Source of the DNA: JAZOXB01 sp040096185
Lineage (GTDB): Bacteria > Bacillota > Clostridia > Oscillospirales > Oscillospiraceae
Assembly: GCF_040096185.1 (NCBI RefSeq)
Contig: NZ_JBBMFF010000244.1
Span: 82,702 to 146,701 of the forward strand
Direction of reading: 5' to 3'
DNA length: 64,000 bases
Numbering within the stretch: the stretch's first letter is position 1; the number at the start of each line of letters is the position of its first letter. Made by a program: the position numbers and the translations under genes. The notes below the pieces were generated by a model, which worked only from the letters and a program-made list of their open reading frames with translations, made no database searches and was not told the DNA's origin. Shown one piece after another: positions 33,386 through 42,276 of this stretch.

Positions 33386-35451
33386 TCTTAGTCATTGCTG
33401 AAAAGCCCAGTGTTGCCCAGTCCATCGCAAAGGTGTTGGGCGCGACGTCCCGCAAGGACGGCTACATGGAGGGCGGCAATTACATTGTTTCGTGGTGCTT
33501 CGGTCATCTGGTGGAGCTGGCAGACGCCAGCTCCTACGATGAGCGGTATGCCAAGTGGCGGTACGACGATCTGCCCATTGTTCCGGAAAACTGGATGTTC
33601 GAGGTCACGAAGGACAAAGCCCAGCAGTTCAAGGTGCTGTCCTCTCTCATGAAGGACAAGCGCGTCACCGATCTGGTCTGTGCAACCGATGCAGGACGCG
33701 AGGGTGAGCTGATCTTCCGGCTGGTCTACAACAAAGCCGGATGCACCAAGCCCTTCAAGCGTCTGTGGATCAGCTCGTTGGAGGACTCCGCCATCCGCGA
33801 AGGCTTCCAGCATCTCCGGGACGGCAAAGAATATGACCGTCTCTATGAAGCGGCACTCAGCCGCTCGAAGGCGGACTGGATTGTCGGCATCAACGGCACC
33901 CGCCTTTTCACCACGCTCTATCACAAGAAGCTGGTGGTCGGGCGCGTCCAGACGCCGACCCTTGCAATGCTGGTGGAGCGTGACGGGAAAATCTCCACGT
34001 TCCATAAGGAGAAGTATTTCAACGTCCACGTCGGCAAGGGTGATCTGACCGCCGATCTGGAAAAGGTCAAAACCGAAGAGGAAGCAAAGAGAATTGCGGC
34101 GGCTTGCGAGGAAAAGCAAGCCGTCGTTTCTTCTCTCAAGCGGGAGACGAAAACCGTCAATCCTCCGAAGCTCTACGATCTGACCACCTTGCAGCGCGAG
34201 GCTAACCGATACTATGGCTTCACCGCCCAGCAGACACTCGATCTCGTTCAGACGCTCTACGAAAAAAAGCTCCTGACATATCCGCGCACGGACAGTCAGT
34301 TCATCACGGATGATATGGAGGACACTGCCCGTCAGGTCATTTCTATCGTCTGCCGCCAACTTCCGCTTTTCTCCGGCGTTTCGATTACGCCGGACATTGC
34401 CCGCGTGACCGACAACAGCAAGGTCACAGATCACCATGCCATTCTCCCGACTGTCCAGCTTGAAAAGCAGGATGTTTCCGCGCTCCCTCAGTCAGAGCAG
34501 AAAATCCTCAATCTTGTCGGGATGCGCCTTCTGTGTGCGACCGGCGAGAAGCACACCTACGCAGAAACGCAGATCACGCTCTCCTGCGAGGGCTATGTGT
34601 TCAAGAGCAAGGGGAAGACCGTCGTTCAAAACGGATGGAAAGCCATCGAAGAGCTGTTCAAGGCTTCCCTCAAGACGAAGGAAAAGGACGATCCCATGAA
34701 GTCCCTGCCCGAAGTCCATGAGGGCGATGTTCTGGATGGTGTGTCCGCCAGCGTCACCGAACACTTTACGACACCCCCGAAGCAGTACACGGAAGACACG
34801 CTCCTGTCTGCGATGGAGACTGCCGGAAACGATCAGTTCGACGATGACACCGAGAAGAAAGGTCTCGGCACTCCCGCAACCCGCGCCGGTATCATTGAAA
34901 AGCTGGTAAAGTCCGGCTTTGCTGAACGCAAGGGCAAATCCCTCATTCCCACAAAGGACGGCTGCAACCTTGTCTGCGTCCTGCCGGAACAGATCACTTC
35001 TCCCGCAATGACGGCGGAATGGGAAAACACGCTCATGGAGATTGAACGCGGCAAGGCAGATGCGGACGCCTTCCTCAGCGGCATTGTCCGGATGACCGGG
35101 GATCTCGTGAAAGCCTATCCCTTCCTCTCCGATGCCGAAGCCCAGCGTTTCGGCACGGGCAAGGAGGAAATCGGCAAGTGTCCCCGCTGTGGTTCTCCGG
35201 TCTATGTCGGCAAAGGCAACTTCTACTGCTCGAACAAGGCTTGCTCCTTCTGCCTGTGGGAAGACAACAAGTTCTTTTCCAGCAAGAAAAAGAAGCTGAC
35301 CAAGAAGATTGCAAAGGAGCTGCTGGACAAGGGCTGGTGCCGCGTGACTGGGCTTTACACGCCGAAGAAGCCCCAGCTCTACGATGCAGTGATCCGTCTG
35401 GATGACAGCGGCGGCAAATATGTCAGCTTCAAGATGGAGTTTGACCGATGA
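33382..35451 (+). CDS. topB: DNA topoisomerase III (type IA)
   Basis: 689 residues from TTG. TOPRIM start LVIAEKPSV, DAGREGE near residue 97, active tyrosine in TYPRTDS near 297, C-terminal zinc ribbon (CPRCG, CSNKAC) near 600. Homolog of the element 1 enzyme. Stop overlaps the PP-loop gene start by 4 bases. Confidence 0.96.
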   Translation: MILVIAEKPSVAQSIAKVLGATSRKDGYMEGGNYIVSWCFGHLVELADASSYDERYAKWRYDDLPIVPENWMFEVTKDKAQQFKVLSSLMKDKRVTDLVCATDAGREGELIFRLVYNKAGCTKPFKRLWISSLEDSAIREGFQHLRDGKEYDRLYEAALSRSKADWIVGINGTRLFTTLYHKKLVVGRVQTPTLAMLVERDGKISTFHKEKYFNVHVGKGDLTADLEKVKTEEEAKRIAAACEEKQAVVSSLKRETKTVNPPKLYDLTTLQREANRYYGFTAQQTLDLVQTLYEKKLLTYPRTDSQFITDDMEDTARQVISIVCRQLPLFSGVSITPDIARVTDNSKVTDHHAILPTVQLEKQDVSALPQSEQKILNLVGMRLLCATGEKHTYAETQITLSCEGYVFKSKGKTVVQNGWKAIEELFKASLKTKEKDDPMKSLPEVHEGDVLDGVSASVTEHFTTPPKQYTEDTLLSAMETAGNDQFDDDTEKKGLGTPATRAGIIEKLVKSGFAERKGKSLIPTKDGCNLVCVLPEQITSPAMTAEWENTLMEIERGKADADAFLSGIVRMTGDLVKAYPFLSDAEAQRFGTGKEEIGKCPRCGSPVYVGKGNFYCSNKACSFCLWEDNKFFSSKKKKLTKKIAKELLDKGWCRVTGLYTPKKPQLYDAVIRLDDSGGKYVSFKMEFDR

Positions 35452-36206
35452 TCCGCCCGAAGTATGTTGCCTCTTGCAGCGGAGGCAAGGACAGTGTAGC
35501 GACGCTCCTGCTGGCTGCACAGCACAATGAGCCGCTTGACGAGGCGGTTTTCAGTGAGGTCATGTTCGACAAAAACACAAGCGGCGAAGTCCCGGAACAC
35601 CGGGACTTCATTTATGACCGGCTCAAGCCCTTCTGCGAAAAGGAGCTGGGCATCAAGTTCACCATTCTCCATGCGGACAAGACCTACGATGAGGTGTTCC
35701 ATCATGTCATCTCCCGCGGACCGCACAAGGGCAAGGTTCGCGGTTTTGCGTGGGCCGGGATGTGCGCGGTCAATCGGGACTGCAAAATCCCGCCCGTCCG
35801 AAAGTACAATGCCGCGCTTTCTCCGGACACCGTGAGCTATGTCGGCATCGCGGAGGATGAGCCAAAACGCCTTGCTCGTCTGGATGAAATAACGAAGGTC
35901 AGTCTGCTTGCCAAATACGGTATGACCGAGGCGGACGCCTACAAGCTCTGTCAGGATCACGGGCTGCTTTCCCCAATTTATGCTCACTGCCGGAGAAACG
36001 GCTGCTGGTTCTGTCCCAACGCCAGTGACTCGGAGCTGCTGCACATGGTCACGAAGCACCCTGAGATGTTTGACCGACTGATTGAATGGGAGAAGGAAGA
36101 CAACATATTCCATCGTCGAATGACACGCAGAGAAACCCCATCTGAGGTAAAGGCTCGTTTATTGAGCAAATTCCAGACGGGGTTTTCTTCGCCCAAAAGC
36201 AAATAA
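35448..36206 (+). CDS. PP-loop (PAPS reductase/DndC-like) protein
   Basis: 252 residues with a canonical SCSGGKDS loop at residues 9-16, EVMFDKNTSGE, and a C-terminal CHCRRNGCWFCPNA-type metal site (given in part: CRRNGCWFCPN). ATP pyrophosphatase family; substrate unknown. It follows topB, unlike the element 1 PP-loop gene, which lies before DUF4315, and the two share only the fold, so they were acquired independently or shuffled. A link to DNA or nucleotide modification is an inference. Confidence 0.85.
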   Translation: MIRPKYVASCSGGKDSVATLLLAAQHNEPLDEAVFSEVMFDKNTSGEVPEHRDFIYDRLKPFCEKELGIKFTILHADKTYDEVFHHVISRGPHKGKVRGFAWAGMCAVNRDCKIPPVRKYNAALSPDTVSYVGIAEDEPKRLARLDEITKVSLLAKYGMTEADAYKLCQDHGLLSPIYAHCRRNGCWFCPNASDSELLHMVTKHPEMFDRLIEWEKEDNIFHRRMTRRETPSEVKARLLSKFQTGFSSPKSK

Positions 36207-36222
36207 GAAAAGGAGGTTTGAG

Positions 36223-38097
36223 ATGGCTGAAAACAAAAATGCACAGCAAGTCCGCGAGATTACGGACAAGCTGGAACAGGGCATCAAGGAGCTGTTTGAA
36301 TCCGAGCGGTTCAAGGAATATCTCCGCACGATGTCCAAGTTCTACAACTATTCCTTCAACAACACGCTGCTCATTGCGATGCAGAAGCCAGAAGCAACCT
36401 ATGTTGCCGGTTATACCTCGTGGCAGCGAAACTTCGACCGTCAGGTCATGAAGGGCGAAAAGGGCATCAAGATTCTCGCGCCCACGCCGTACAAGGCTCA
36501 GGAAGAGCGCGAGAAGATTGACCCCGTGACGCAGAAGCCGGTGATCGGTGCAGACGGAAAGACTGTCACGGAGACGGTTGAGGTTCTGCGTCCTGCCTTC
36601 AAGGTGGTCAGTGTCTTCGATGTTTCCCAGACGGACGGCAAGGAGCTTCCGGACATCATCGTCGATGAACTGAAAGGCACCGTCGAGAACTACGAGGCGT
36701 TCTTCGATGCGCTCAAGCAGGAATCTCCCGTCCCCGTTTCCTTTGAGGATATTCCGGGCGGCGCAAAGGGATTCTTCTCGCCGGTTGAAAGCCGCATTGC
36801 CATTCAGGAGGGTATGAGCGAAATCCAGACGGTCAAAACCGCCATTCATGAGATCGCTCACGCCAAGCTCCACGCCTTCAAGCCTGACGAGAAAACCGCC
36901 CCCGAAGAAAAGAAGGATCGTCATACCAAGGAGGTTGAGGCAGAAAGCGTAGCCTACACTGTCTGTCAGCGGTACGGCATTGAAACCTCGGACTACTCCT
37001 TCGGCTACATCGCCGGTTGGTCTTCCGGCAAGGAAACCAAGGAACTGAAAAGCTCTCTGGACACCATCCGCAAGACGGCGGCTGAAATGATCGAGGGCAT
37101 TGACGCCAAGCTCAAGGTGCTGCTGGCAGAGAAAGCGCAGTCCGCAGAGAAAGATACCGAAGCCCCCGCAGAGCCGATGCCGGAAGTCCCCGTTTACCGC
37201 GAGACGGCGAATTATGCTTATGAAGCCGGTGAGCTGGAGTCATATCGTGCTTCTCTCACTGCAAACGTGGAATGCCGCCGTGCGATTGAGGCGGCAATCA
37301 GTTCTAACTACGGAGACAACCGGCTGGATGCGGATGCTGCCGTGAAAAGTGTCCTTGAGCAGTTCTCTCCGGAGCGCGTCCGATATGTCCTCGTAAACAC
37401 CATTCAGCAGAAAGACTTTGACGGACGCATTCCGCAGCCCCTCAAGGAGTGGGCGAAGAGCGTTGAGGTCTGTCCGGAGAACGCCTCCCGCTTCCTTGTG
37501 GATAAACCCAATCCCGGACTGACAGCACTTTTCGTCGATGCGTTCCGTCAGCAGACCGAAGCTCAAAAGGATGTCACTTCTGAGAAGGCAACGGAAAGAG
37601 ACCCAGAGGTCGTTGCATGGGAGAATGATGAGATTACCTCTATTGAGGTAAAAACCGTGGAGGTCAAGTCCCCCCTTGCTCCCTTGCCGGAGGAAGCAGC
37701 GAAAGCACCGAAGGCACACCGTCTGACCGCCGAAGAGAAGGAAATCAAAGCCGCCATCATGGACACGCTCAAGGGGCAGATTGCCTATAACAATGACGGT
37801 ATGCGGGCGTCCTATCGCGCCTCTAACCACTCCTTCAATCTGCTGGCGCGGAACGGCGTCAAAATTGAGGGCAACACGGTCACGCAGAACGGTGAGCCGC
37901 TGTTCAAAATCCATCGCCGTCATGCGGCGCGGAAAACGCAGGGCTGCTATCGTGAGCTGATGCCGACGCTGGAATACGTCAAGCAGGAGCAGAAGCAGGA
38001 AAAGCCCTCCATCCGCAATCAGCTCAAAGCTGCCGCGAAAACACAGCCGGAGAAGAAATCCCCGGTCAAATCCAAAACACACGACATGGAGTTGTGA
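36223..38097 (+). CDS. ArdC-type metallopeptidase with DUF3849 domain and shared C-terminal tail
   Basis: 624 residues. ArdC ssDNA-binding part at about 10-90 (SKFYNYSFNNTLLIAMQ), zinc motif HEIAH near residue 208 with a later Glu, then DUF3849 from about 325 (ETANYAYEAGELESYRAS, VRYVLVNTIQQKDFDGR) and a C-terminal helical domain. The last 29 residues (SIRNQLKAAA to KTHDMEL) are the shared tail. ArdC proteins can protect incoming single-stranded DNA and be passed to the recipient with it. ATG with AAAGGAGG. Confidence 0.88.
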   Translation: MAENKNAQQVREITDKLEQGIKELFESERFKEYLRTMSKFYNYSFNNTLLIAMQKPEATYVAGYTSWQRNFDRQVMKGEKGIKILAPTPYKAQEEREKIDPVTQKPVIGADGKTVTETVEVLRPAFKVVSVFDVSQTDGKELPDIIVDELKGTVENYEAFFDALKQESPVPVSFEDIPGGAKGFFSPVESRIAIQEGMSEIQTVKTAIHEIAHAKLHAFKPDEKTAPEEKKDRHTKEVEAESVAYTVCQRYGIETSDYSFGYIAGWSSGKETKELKSSLDTIRKTAAEMIEGIDAKLKVLLAEKAQSAEKDTEAPAEPMPEVPVYRETANYAYEAGELESYRASLTANVECRRAIEAAISSNYGDNRLDADAAVKSVLEQFSPERVRYVLVNTIQQKDFDGRIPQPLKEWAKSVEVCPENASRFLVDKPNPGLTALFVDAFRQQTEAQKDVTSEKATERDPEVVAWENDEITSIEVKTVEVKSPLAPLPEEAAKAPKAHRLTAEEKEIKAAIMDTLKGQIAYNNDGMRASYRASNHSFNLLARNGVKIEGNTVTQNGEPLFKIHRRHAARKTQGCYRELMPTLEYVKQEQKQEKPSIRNQLKAAAKTQPEKKSPVKSKTHDMEL

Positions 38098-38109
38098 GAA
38101 AGGAGACGC

Positions 38110-39303
38110 ATGAAGAAATACACAGACGTTGACATCATCGCGGAGCTTCAAAAGCTCGTGGACAGTCATGTAGACAGCTACAAGGAAGACTTCGACATCG
38201 ACAAGCGCATCATCCGCCGCGCTGCCGAAAGCCAGAATCCCGAAGAGAAAACGCTGATGTGGTTCTGCCGTCCGCATGGAACGCACTGCCTCAACGAAAA
38301 TCAGGTCTTCATTCAAGGAACGCGGGATCACAATACCTTCCGTTTCTATGCGGAGCAGACCTACGACGAGTGCATTGCCCGTGTCATTGTCCCGAAAGCT
38401 GTCAAGCGCGGCAAGGTGTTCGGGGATGTCTTTGAGATCAACTACCGGGAACAGGCGGCAAATGTGGCGCAGAACTCGGTTGCGCCGGATCATGACCGGC
38501 TGACCTTTGCGGATGGCTTTGTGCTGGAAGCCCCCTGCCGCAGCAGCTTCGATGAGGCAATGGCTCTGGTCGGTGAGCATGGCGGCGTACAAGCCCACCG
38601 GACGCTCCCGAAGGACGCGGAGGCTCTGACAGAAGTGTTGACCAAGCAGAAAAGCCGCCGTGACAGACTGCCGGAGGCAGAAAGGACAGAGACGCTTGCC
38701 CCTCTGCCCGTTGCAGAACTCCGCAAGTACGAGGCAGTCAAAAAGGCGCATCCCGACGCGCTGGTTTGCTTTGCCCAGAACGGCTATTTTGAGCTGTATG
38801 GCAAGGACGCGGAAAAAGCCGCGCCCTTGCTCGGCACGAAGCTCCTTGAGAAGAAGGTGCGCGGCAAGCCCTCCATGCCGGTGACCGGCTTCCGTGAAAC
38901 TGCATGGGTAGCAGCATCAAAGAAGCTCTTGCAGTCCGGTGCGGATGTCTTTCTCAGCAAGGACGGCGAGACCTTCAAGGAACTCAAAGCCGCAGATTAC
39001 ATTCCTGTCGGCGCGACGCTGAATGTGGACGGCATCAAGTGCAGAATCGACGCGGTTGATTTTGCCGCTGATGAAGTCCGGCTGACCAACATCGAGGACA
39101 AGAACCGCCCCATCCGCTTTTCGGAAAGCATCCAGTATGTCCGCTCCTATGTGGAGGATGCCGGAACTGCTATCTATGACACCATCCCCAAGAAACCCGC
39201 TGCCCGTGAATCCATCCGTGACAAGCTGAAATCCGCGCAGAAAGCCCAGCCGTCCCACACACCGAAGCCGCAGAAAAACAAAGGAAAGGATATGGAACTC
39301 TGA
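38110..39303 (+). CDS. Polyvalent protein with a MutS-domain-I-like region and shared tail
   Basis: 397 residues of unknown function. Residues about 205-287 (ALVCFAQNGYFELYGKDAEKA, in part GYFELYGKDA; PVTGFRETAW; LLQSGADVFLSKDGE) follow the pattern of the mismatch-recognition domain I of MutS, with the Phe-X-Glu motif changed to Tyr-Phe-Glu. Other parts are not recognised. The C-terminal 30 residues (SIRDKLKSAQ to KGKDMEL) are the common tail. It follows the ArdC gene by 12 bases and may bind DNA in the recipient. The match is by eye and needs profile support. Confidence 0.65.
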   Translation: MKKYTDVDIIAELQKLVDSHVDSYKEDFDIDKRIIRRAAESQNPEEKTLMWFCRPHGTHCLNENQVFIQGTRDHNTFRFYAEQTYDECIARVIVPKAVKRGKVFGDVFEINYREQAANVAQNSVAPDHDRLTFADGFVLEAPCRSSFDEAMALVGEHGGVQAHRTLPKDAEALTEVLTKQKSRRDRLPEAERTETLAPLPVAELRKYEAVKKAHPDALVCFAQNGYFELYGKDAEKAAPLLGTKLLEKKVRGKPSMPVTGFRETAWVAASKKLLQSGADVFLSKDGETFKELKAADYIPVGATLNVDGIKCRIDAVDFAADEVRLTNIEDKNRPIRFSESIQYVRSYVEDAGTAIYDTIPKKPAARESIRDKLKSAQKAQPSHTPKPQKNKGKDMEL

Positions 39304-39304
39304 T

Positions 39305-39520
39305 ATGAAGAATTTTACCGTGGAAGAAATCAACCTGATGTGCTGCTTCAATACGTCCAGCCGCAAGCGGCTGATCGACGATATGAAGAGCGTCACCCTG
39401 AACGACATGGACGGCGAGATCGCAGAGCTGATGTATAAGACCATCCGGAAGCTCGAAGCCATGACTGACGCAGAGTTTGAGGAACTGTATATCATGCCGG
39501 ACGGCATGATGGATGACTGA
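39305..39520 (+). CDS. TTRAP (transposon-transfer assisting) family protein
   Basis: 71 residues (FTVEEINLMCCFN, IRKLEAMTDAEFEELY), homolog of the element 1 TTRAP protein. Starts one base after the previous stop codon. Role unknown. Confidence 0.85.
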   Translation: MKNFTVEEINLMCCFNTSSRKRLIDDMKSVTLNDMDGEIAELMYKTIRKLEAMTDAEFEELYIMPDGMMDD

Positions 39521-39533
39521 AAGGAGGATGCCT

Positions 39534-41306
39534 ATGCCCGTATTAGACGGTAATTTTGAAGCCTTCGTCACAAACCTTGGCAAGTACAACGAGGGTATGC
39601 TGGTCGGTGAGTGGGTGAAGCTGCCCACCACCGAAGAAGAGATGCAGAAGGTTTTTGAGCGTATCGGGATCGGCAAGCAGGATGAGTTCGGTCAGCCCTA
39701 TGAAGAGTGGTTTATTACCGACTACGAATGCCCGATCTACGGCGTCCAGAAGATGCTTGGCGAGTACGAGAGCCTTGATAAGCTCAACTACCTCGCCGCC
39801 TTGATTGACGAGCTTTCCCTGAGCGATCAGGAAAAGCTCGTTGCCATTATGGAGGCTGGCTGCGATGAGGTCAGCGACATCGACGATCTCATCAACCTGA
39901 CGTTCAATCTGGACTGCTACGACATCATGCCCGGTATCAACGATGAATCCGACCTCGGCTACTATTACGCCCACGAAGCCGGTATCTACTCTGAAAAGGA
40001 TCTCGGTCCTCTGGCAAATTACATCGACTATGAACGCTATGGGCGCGACATTGCGATGGATGAGCAGGGACGCTTCACCGATGAGGGCTATGTCCGTGTC
40101 GCAAGCGAGAGGTGGGACAGGCAGTTTAACGGTGAGCTTGATGATATTCCCGACGAATACCGGATTACCGGCTCAGGGGAAGCCGCCGAGCGTGACAGCA
40201 CCATCGCCGTTCTCGTTGTTGAGCCGGGAAAGGAGCCTTATGTGAAGGAGATTGACTCCGGTCTGGAGTCCTTGCAGCATGAGGTCGGCGGCTGCATCGA
40301 GGCGATTTATCCCTACGAAGACCCGGTTGCCTTAGTCTGCAACGAGGAAGGCAAGCTGGAAGGTCTGCCTCTGAACCGCGCTCTGCGCGATGAGGACGGT
40401 GACATCTACGACGTTGTTGCCGGAACATTCATGGTAGTTGGCTTGACGGATGACAGCTTCGGCTCTCTGACCGTAGAGCAGATGCAAAAGTTCTCTGACC
40501 ACTTCAAGGTGCCGGAGCAGTTTGTTAAGTTGGGCGATAAGATTGTGGCAATTCCCATGATCTCGAAGGAACAGCAGAAGCAGGAAGCTACCGAGCAGAA
40601 GGACTTTGAGATGAATGCCGATACCTCCGGTCTGACGGTTGCCGGACACATCGGGACGTGGCACACCATTGACCAGCACGAGGTCGGCGGTCACAGCTTT
40701 TACCTTATGGAGCATGACACCTACGGCGATGAGGCTGCCTGCATCATTGTCGATGAGCGCGGCAAGCTCGTCCTTGATGATGTCTACAACGGCTTTGACG
40801 ATGACACGCTCCGCCTTCTCGACCTTGAGGTCAAGGAAGTGCCGGAAATGCCCGACCCTGCGCTCACTGTGCAGGATATGAAGGACTACGGCTACGCATG
40901 GGCTGGCGTTCTTCCCGCCGGTCAGGAGGCGGCTGAGAAGGCTTTGGAGAAGGGCTGCGAGGTTTACCGTCTCTATTCCGATAACACCGAGGGCTTGTGC
41001 GTGGATGCCAAGGAGATTGCCGATCATGCGGCAAAGGGCGGAATGCTCGGTATCAGCAAGGAAAGCTGGATGGCGGCACTTGAGAAGGAAAACTATCTCA
41101 AGGCAGCAGAGATGTCGATGGAGGATGACTACGGCATGATTGATGGGATCATCAACAACGGTCCGAAGGAGGACAAGACCGCAGAGGTCAAAGCCCCCGA
41201 AACCGGCGAGAAGTCCTCCATCATGGACAGGCTCAAGTCTGCAAAGGCTGAAAAGCAGAAGGAATGCTGCCCTCCCAAAAAGCACAAAGGAGAGATTGAG
41301 CTGTGA
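39534..41306 (+). CDS. ArdA anti-restriction + DUF3846 + LPD28-like protein with shared tail
   Basis: 590 residues; ATG at 39534 has AAGGAGG seven bases upstream, better than earlier ATGs. About 1-210 is ArdA, a DNA mimic that inhibits type I enzymes (EEWFITDYECPIYGVQ, YYAHEAGIY); about 220-320 is DUF3846 (VLVVEPGKEPYVKEIDS, PVALVCNEEGKLEGLPLNR); about 375-440 is LPD28-like (HSFYLMEHDTYGDEA). The tail (SIMDRLKSAK to KHKGEIEL) is shared. ArdA here faces a type I system 8 kb away in the same element, which may matter in self-protection. Confidence 0.88.
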   Translation: MPVLDGNFEAFVTNLGKYNEGMLVGEWVKLPTTEEEMQKVFERIGIGKQDEFGQPYEEWFITDYECPIYGVQKMLGEYESLDKLNYLAALIDELSLSDQEKLVAIMEAGCDEVSDIDDLINLTFNLDCYDIMPGINDESDLGYYYAHEAGIYSEKDLGPLANYIDYERYGRDIAMDEQGRFTDEGYVRVASERWDRQFNGELDDIPDEYRITGSGEAAERDSTIAVLVVEPGKEPYVKEIDSGLESLQHEVGGCIEAIYPYEDPVALVCNEEGKLEGLPLNRALRDEDGDIYDVVAGTFMVVGLTDDSFGSLTVEQMQKFSDHFKVPEQFVKLGDKIVAIPMISKEQQKQEATEQKDFEMNADTSGLTVAGHIGTWHTIDQHEVGGHSFYLMEHDTYGDEAACIIVDERGKLVLDDVYNGFDDDTLRLLDLEVKEVPEMPDPALTVQDMKDYGYAWAGVLPAGQEAAEKALEKGCEVYRLYSDNTEGLCVDAKEIADHAAKGGMLGISKESWMAALEKENYLKAAEMSMEDDYGMIDGIINNGPKEDKTAEVKAPETGEKSSIMDRLKSAKAEKQKECCPPKKHKGEIEL

Positions 41307-41524
41307 GCAGAAGTCAGAAATGGCGGCAGGAGTGGTCATTCTTCATCGGGGATAGCGGACGCCGGAAGTATAACCGCTTCTGTGTCCGCTGTGTCCATAG
41401 CTGCAAGCAGAGCTTCCGTGCGGATCTCATCGCCTGTCCGGACTTCTCCCGGAAGGGGGCGCAGAGTAGACAATTAGGGGTTGAAAAAGCCTGTGATTGC
41501 AAGCCTCAGAGCGACGCAAATTGA
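41303..41524 (+). CDS. Small basic Cys-containing protein
   Basis: 73 residues from GTG overlapping the previous stop. Conserved-looking start (QKWRQEWSFFIGDSGRRKYN) and four cysteines. Found at the end of the polyvalent gene run; function unknown. The last 20 codons may be a read-on into junk after CPDFSRK. Confidence 0.5.
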   Translation: MSRSQKWRQEWSFFIGDSGRRKYNRFCVRCVHSCKQSFRADLIACPDFSRKGAQSRQLGVEKACDCKPQSDAN

Positions 41525-41800
41525 CCAACCTAAGTGATTGTATTCCCTGCGCGGTTTCATCCTTAGCGCGGAAATAAGTGTCGATTTCGGCACTTGTTTG
41601 AATGCCCGGAAAACGAATCAAGAGCCTCTGTCGATGCCCGTTTGGGTGTCGGCAGAGGCTCTTTTTTTGTGTCTTTTCCTTGAATTTTACCGTAAAATCA
41701 TTCGCTAATCCATAGTAACACCATTAGCGTTTCTGTATCACTATGGTTCTAATCCATATAATATTCATGAGCGATTTAGAAAAGGAACAGGTAAACGCCC
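41525..41800 (+). promoter_or_regulatory. Terminator plus promoter/operator region of the XRE gene
   Basis: Terminator at 41620-41668: AGAGCCTCTGTCGA / TGTCGGCAGAGGCTCT (two mismatches) and seven T. Then an inverted repeat CGCTAAT (41703) / ATTAGCG (41723), a wider CCATAGT / ACTATGG, TATAAT at 41757-41762 and the box GCGATTTAGAAA at 41771. A weak -35 (TTCTGT/TGTATC) lies between. Likely autoregulated. Confidence 0.65.
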
Positions 41801-42136
41801 ATGATTGATAAACGAATAGGAAAGCGCGTTAAGCAAGCCCGTGAGCGTCTTGGTATTACACAAGAGGATCTTGCAGAAAAGACCGGCTTAACCACAAATT
41901 ATATTTCCACCGTCGAGAGAGGGATGTCATTTCCGCGTTGCGAGAAGCTGATTATTTTGCTCAATGGCTTGGAGACATCCGCTGATTCAATTTTCTGCGA
42001 TGTCTTAGAGCATAGCGGAGAGGCAAAAGCCTCAGAACTCTCAAAGAAAATTGCTGATCTTCCTCCCGAAGCGCAAAAGCGTATTTTGCAAATGGTTGAG
42101 TTGATGATCCAGCAAGAGAAGGATAACATGAAGTAA
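41801..42136 (+). CDS. XRE-family HTH regulator
   Basis: 111 residues with a classical Cro/CI HTH near 10-65 (RIGKRVKQARERLGITQEDL, in part; NYISTVERGMSFP) and a C-terminal helix. AAAAGGAACAG site. The promoter carries inverted repeats suited to autoregulation; the same 12-base box recurs before the SLOG gene. GC is lower than in the transfer operon, so this opens the defence cargo block. Confidence 0.9.
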   Translation: MIDKRIGKRVKQARERLGITQEDLAEKTGLTTNYISTVERGMSFPRCEKLIILLNGLETSADSIFCDVLEHSGEAKASELSKKIADLPPEAQKRILQMVELMIQQEKDNMK

Positions 42137-42216
42137 GCTCATTGAAGGCTGCGTGATTTTTCACGCAGTTTTTTCTTTTGCCGACTTATTTCTACAAATT
42201 TCTTGATTTTCTATGC

Positions 42217-42255
42217 TATAATCTATGTATAAGCGATTTAGAAACACACGCTAAT
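42217..42255 (+). promoter_or_regulatory. Promoter and shared operator boxes of the SLOG gene
   Basis: TATAAT at 42217, GCGATTTAGAAA at 42233 and CGCTAAT at 42249. The 12-mer is identical to that in front of the XRE gene, in the same place relative to TATAAT (8 versus 10 bases). Confidence 0.65.
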
Positions 42256-42276
42256 ACATATAAGGAGATCAAGAAT

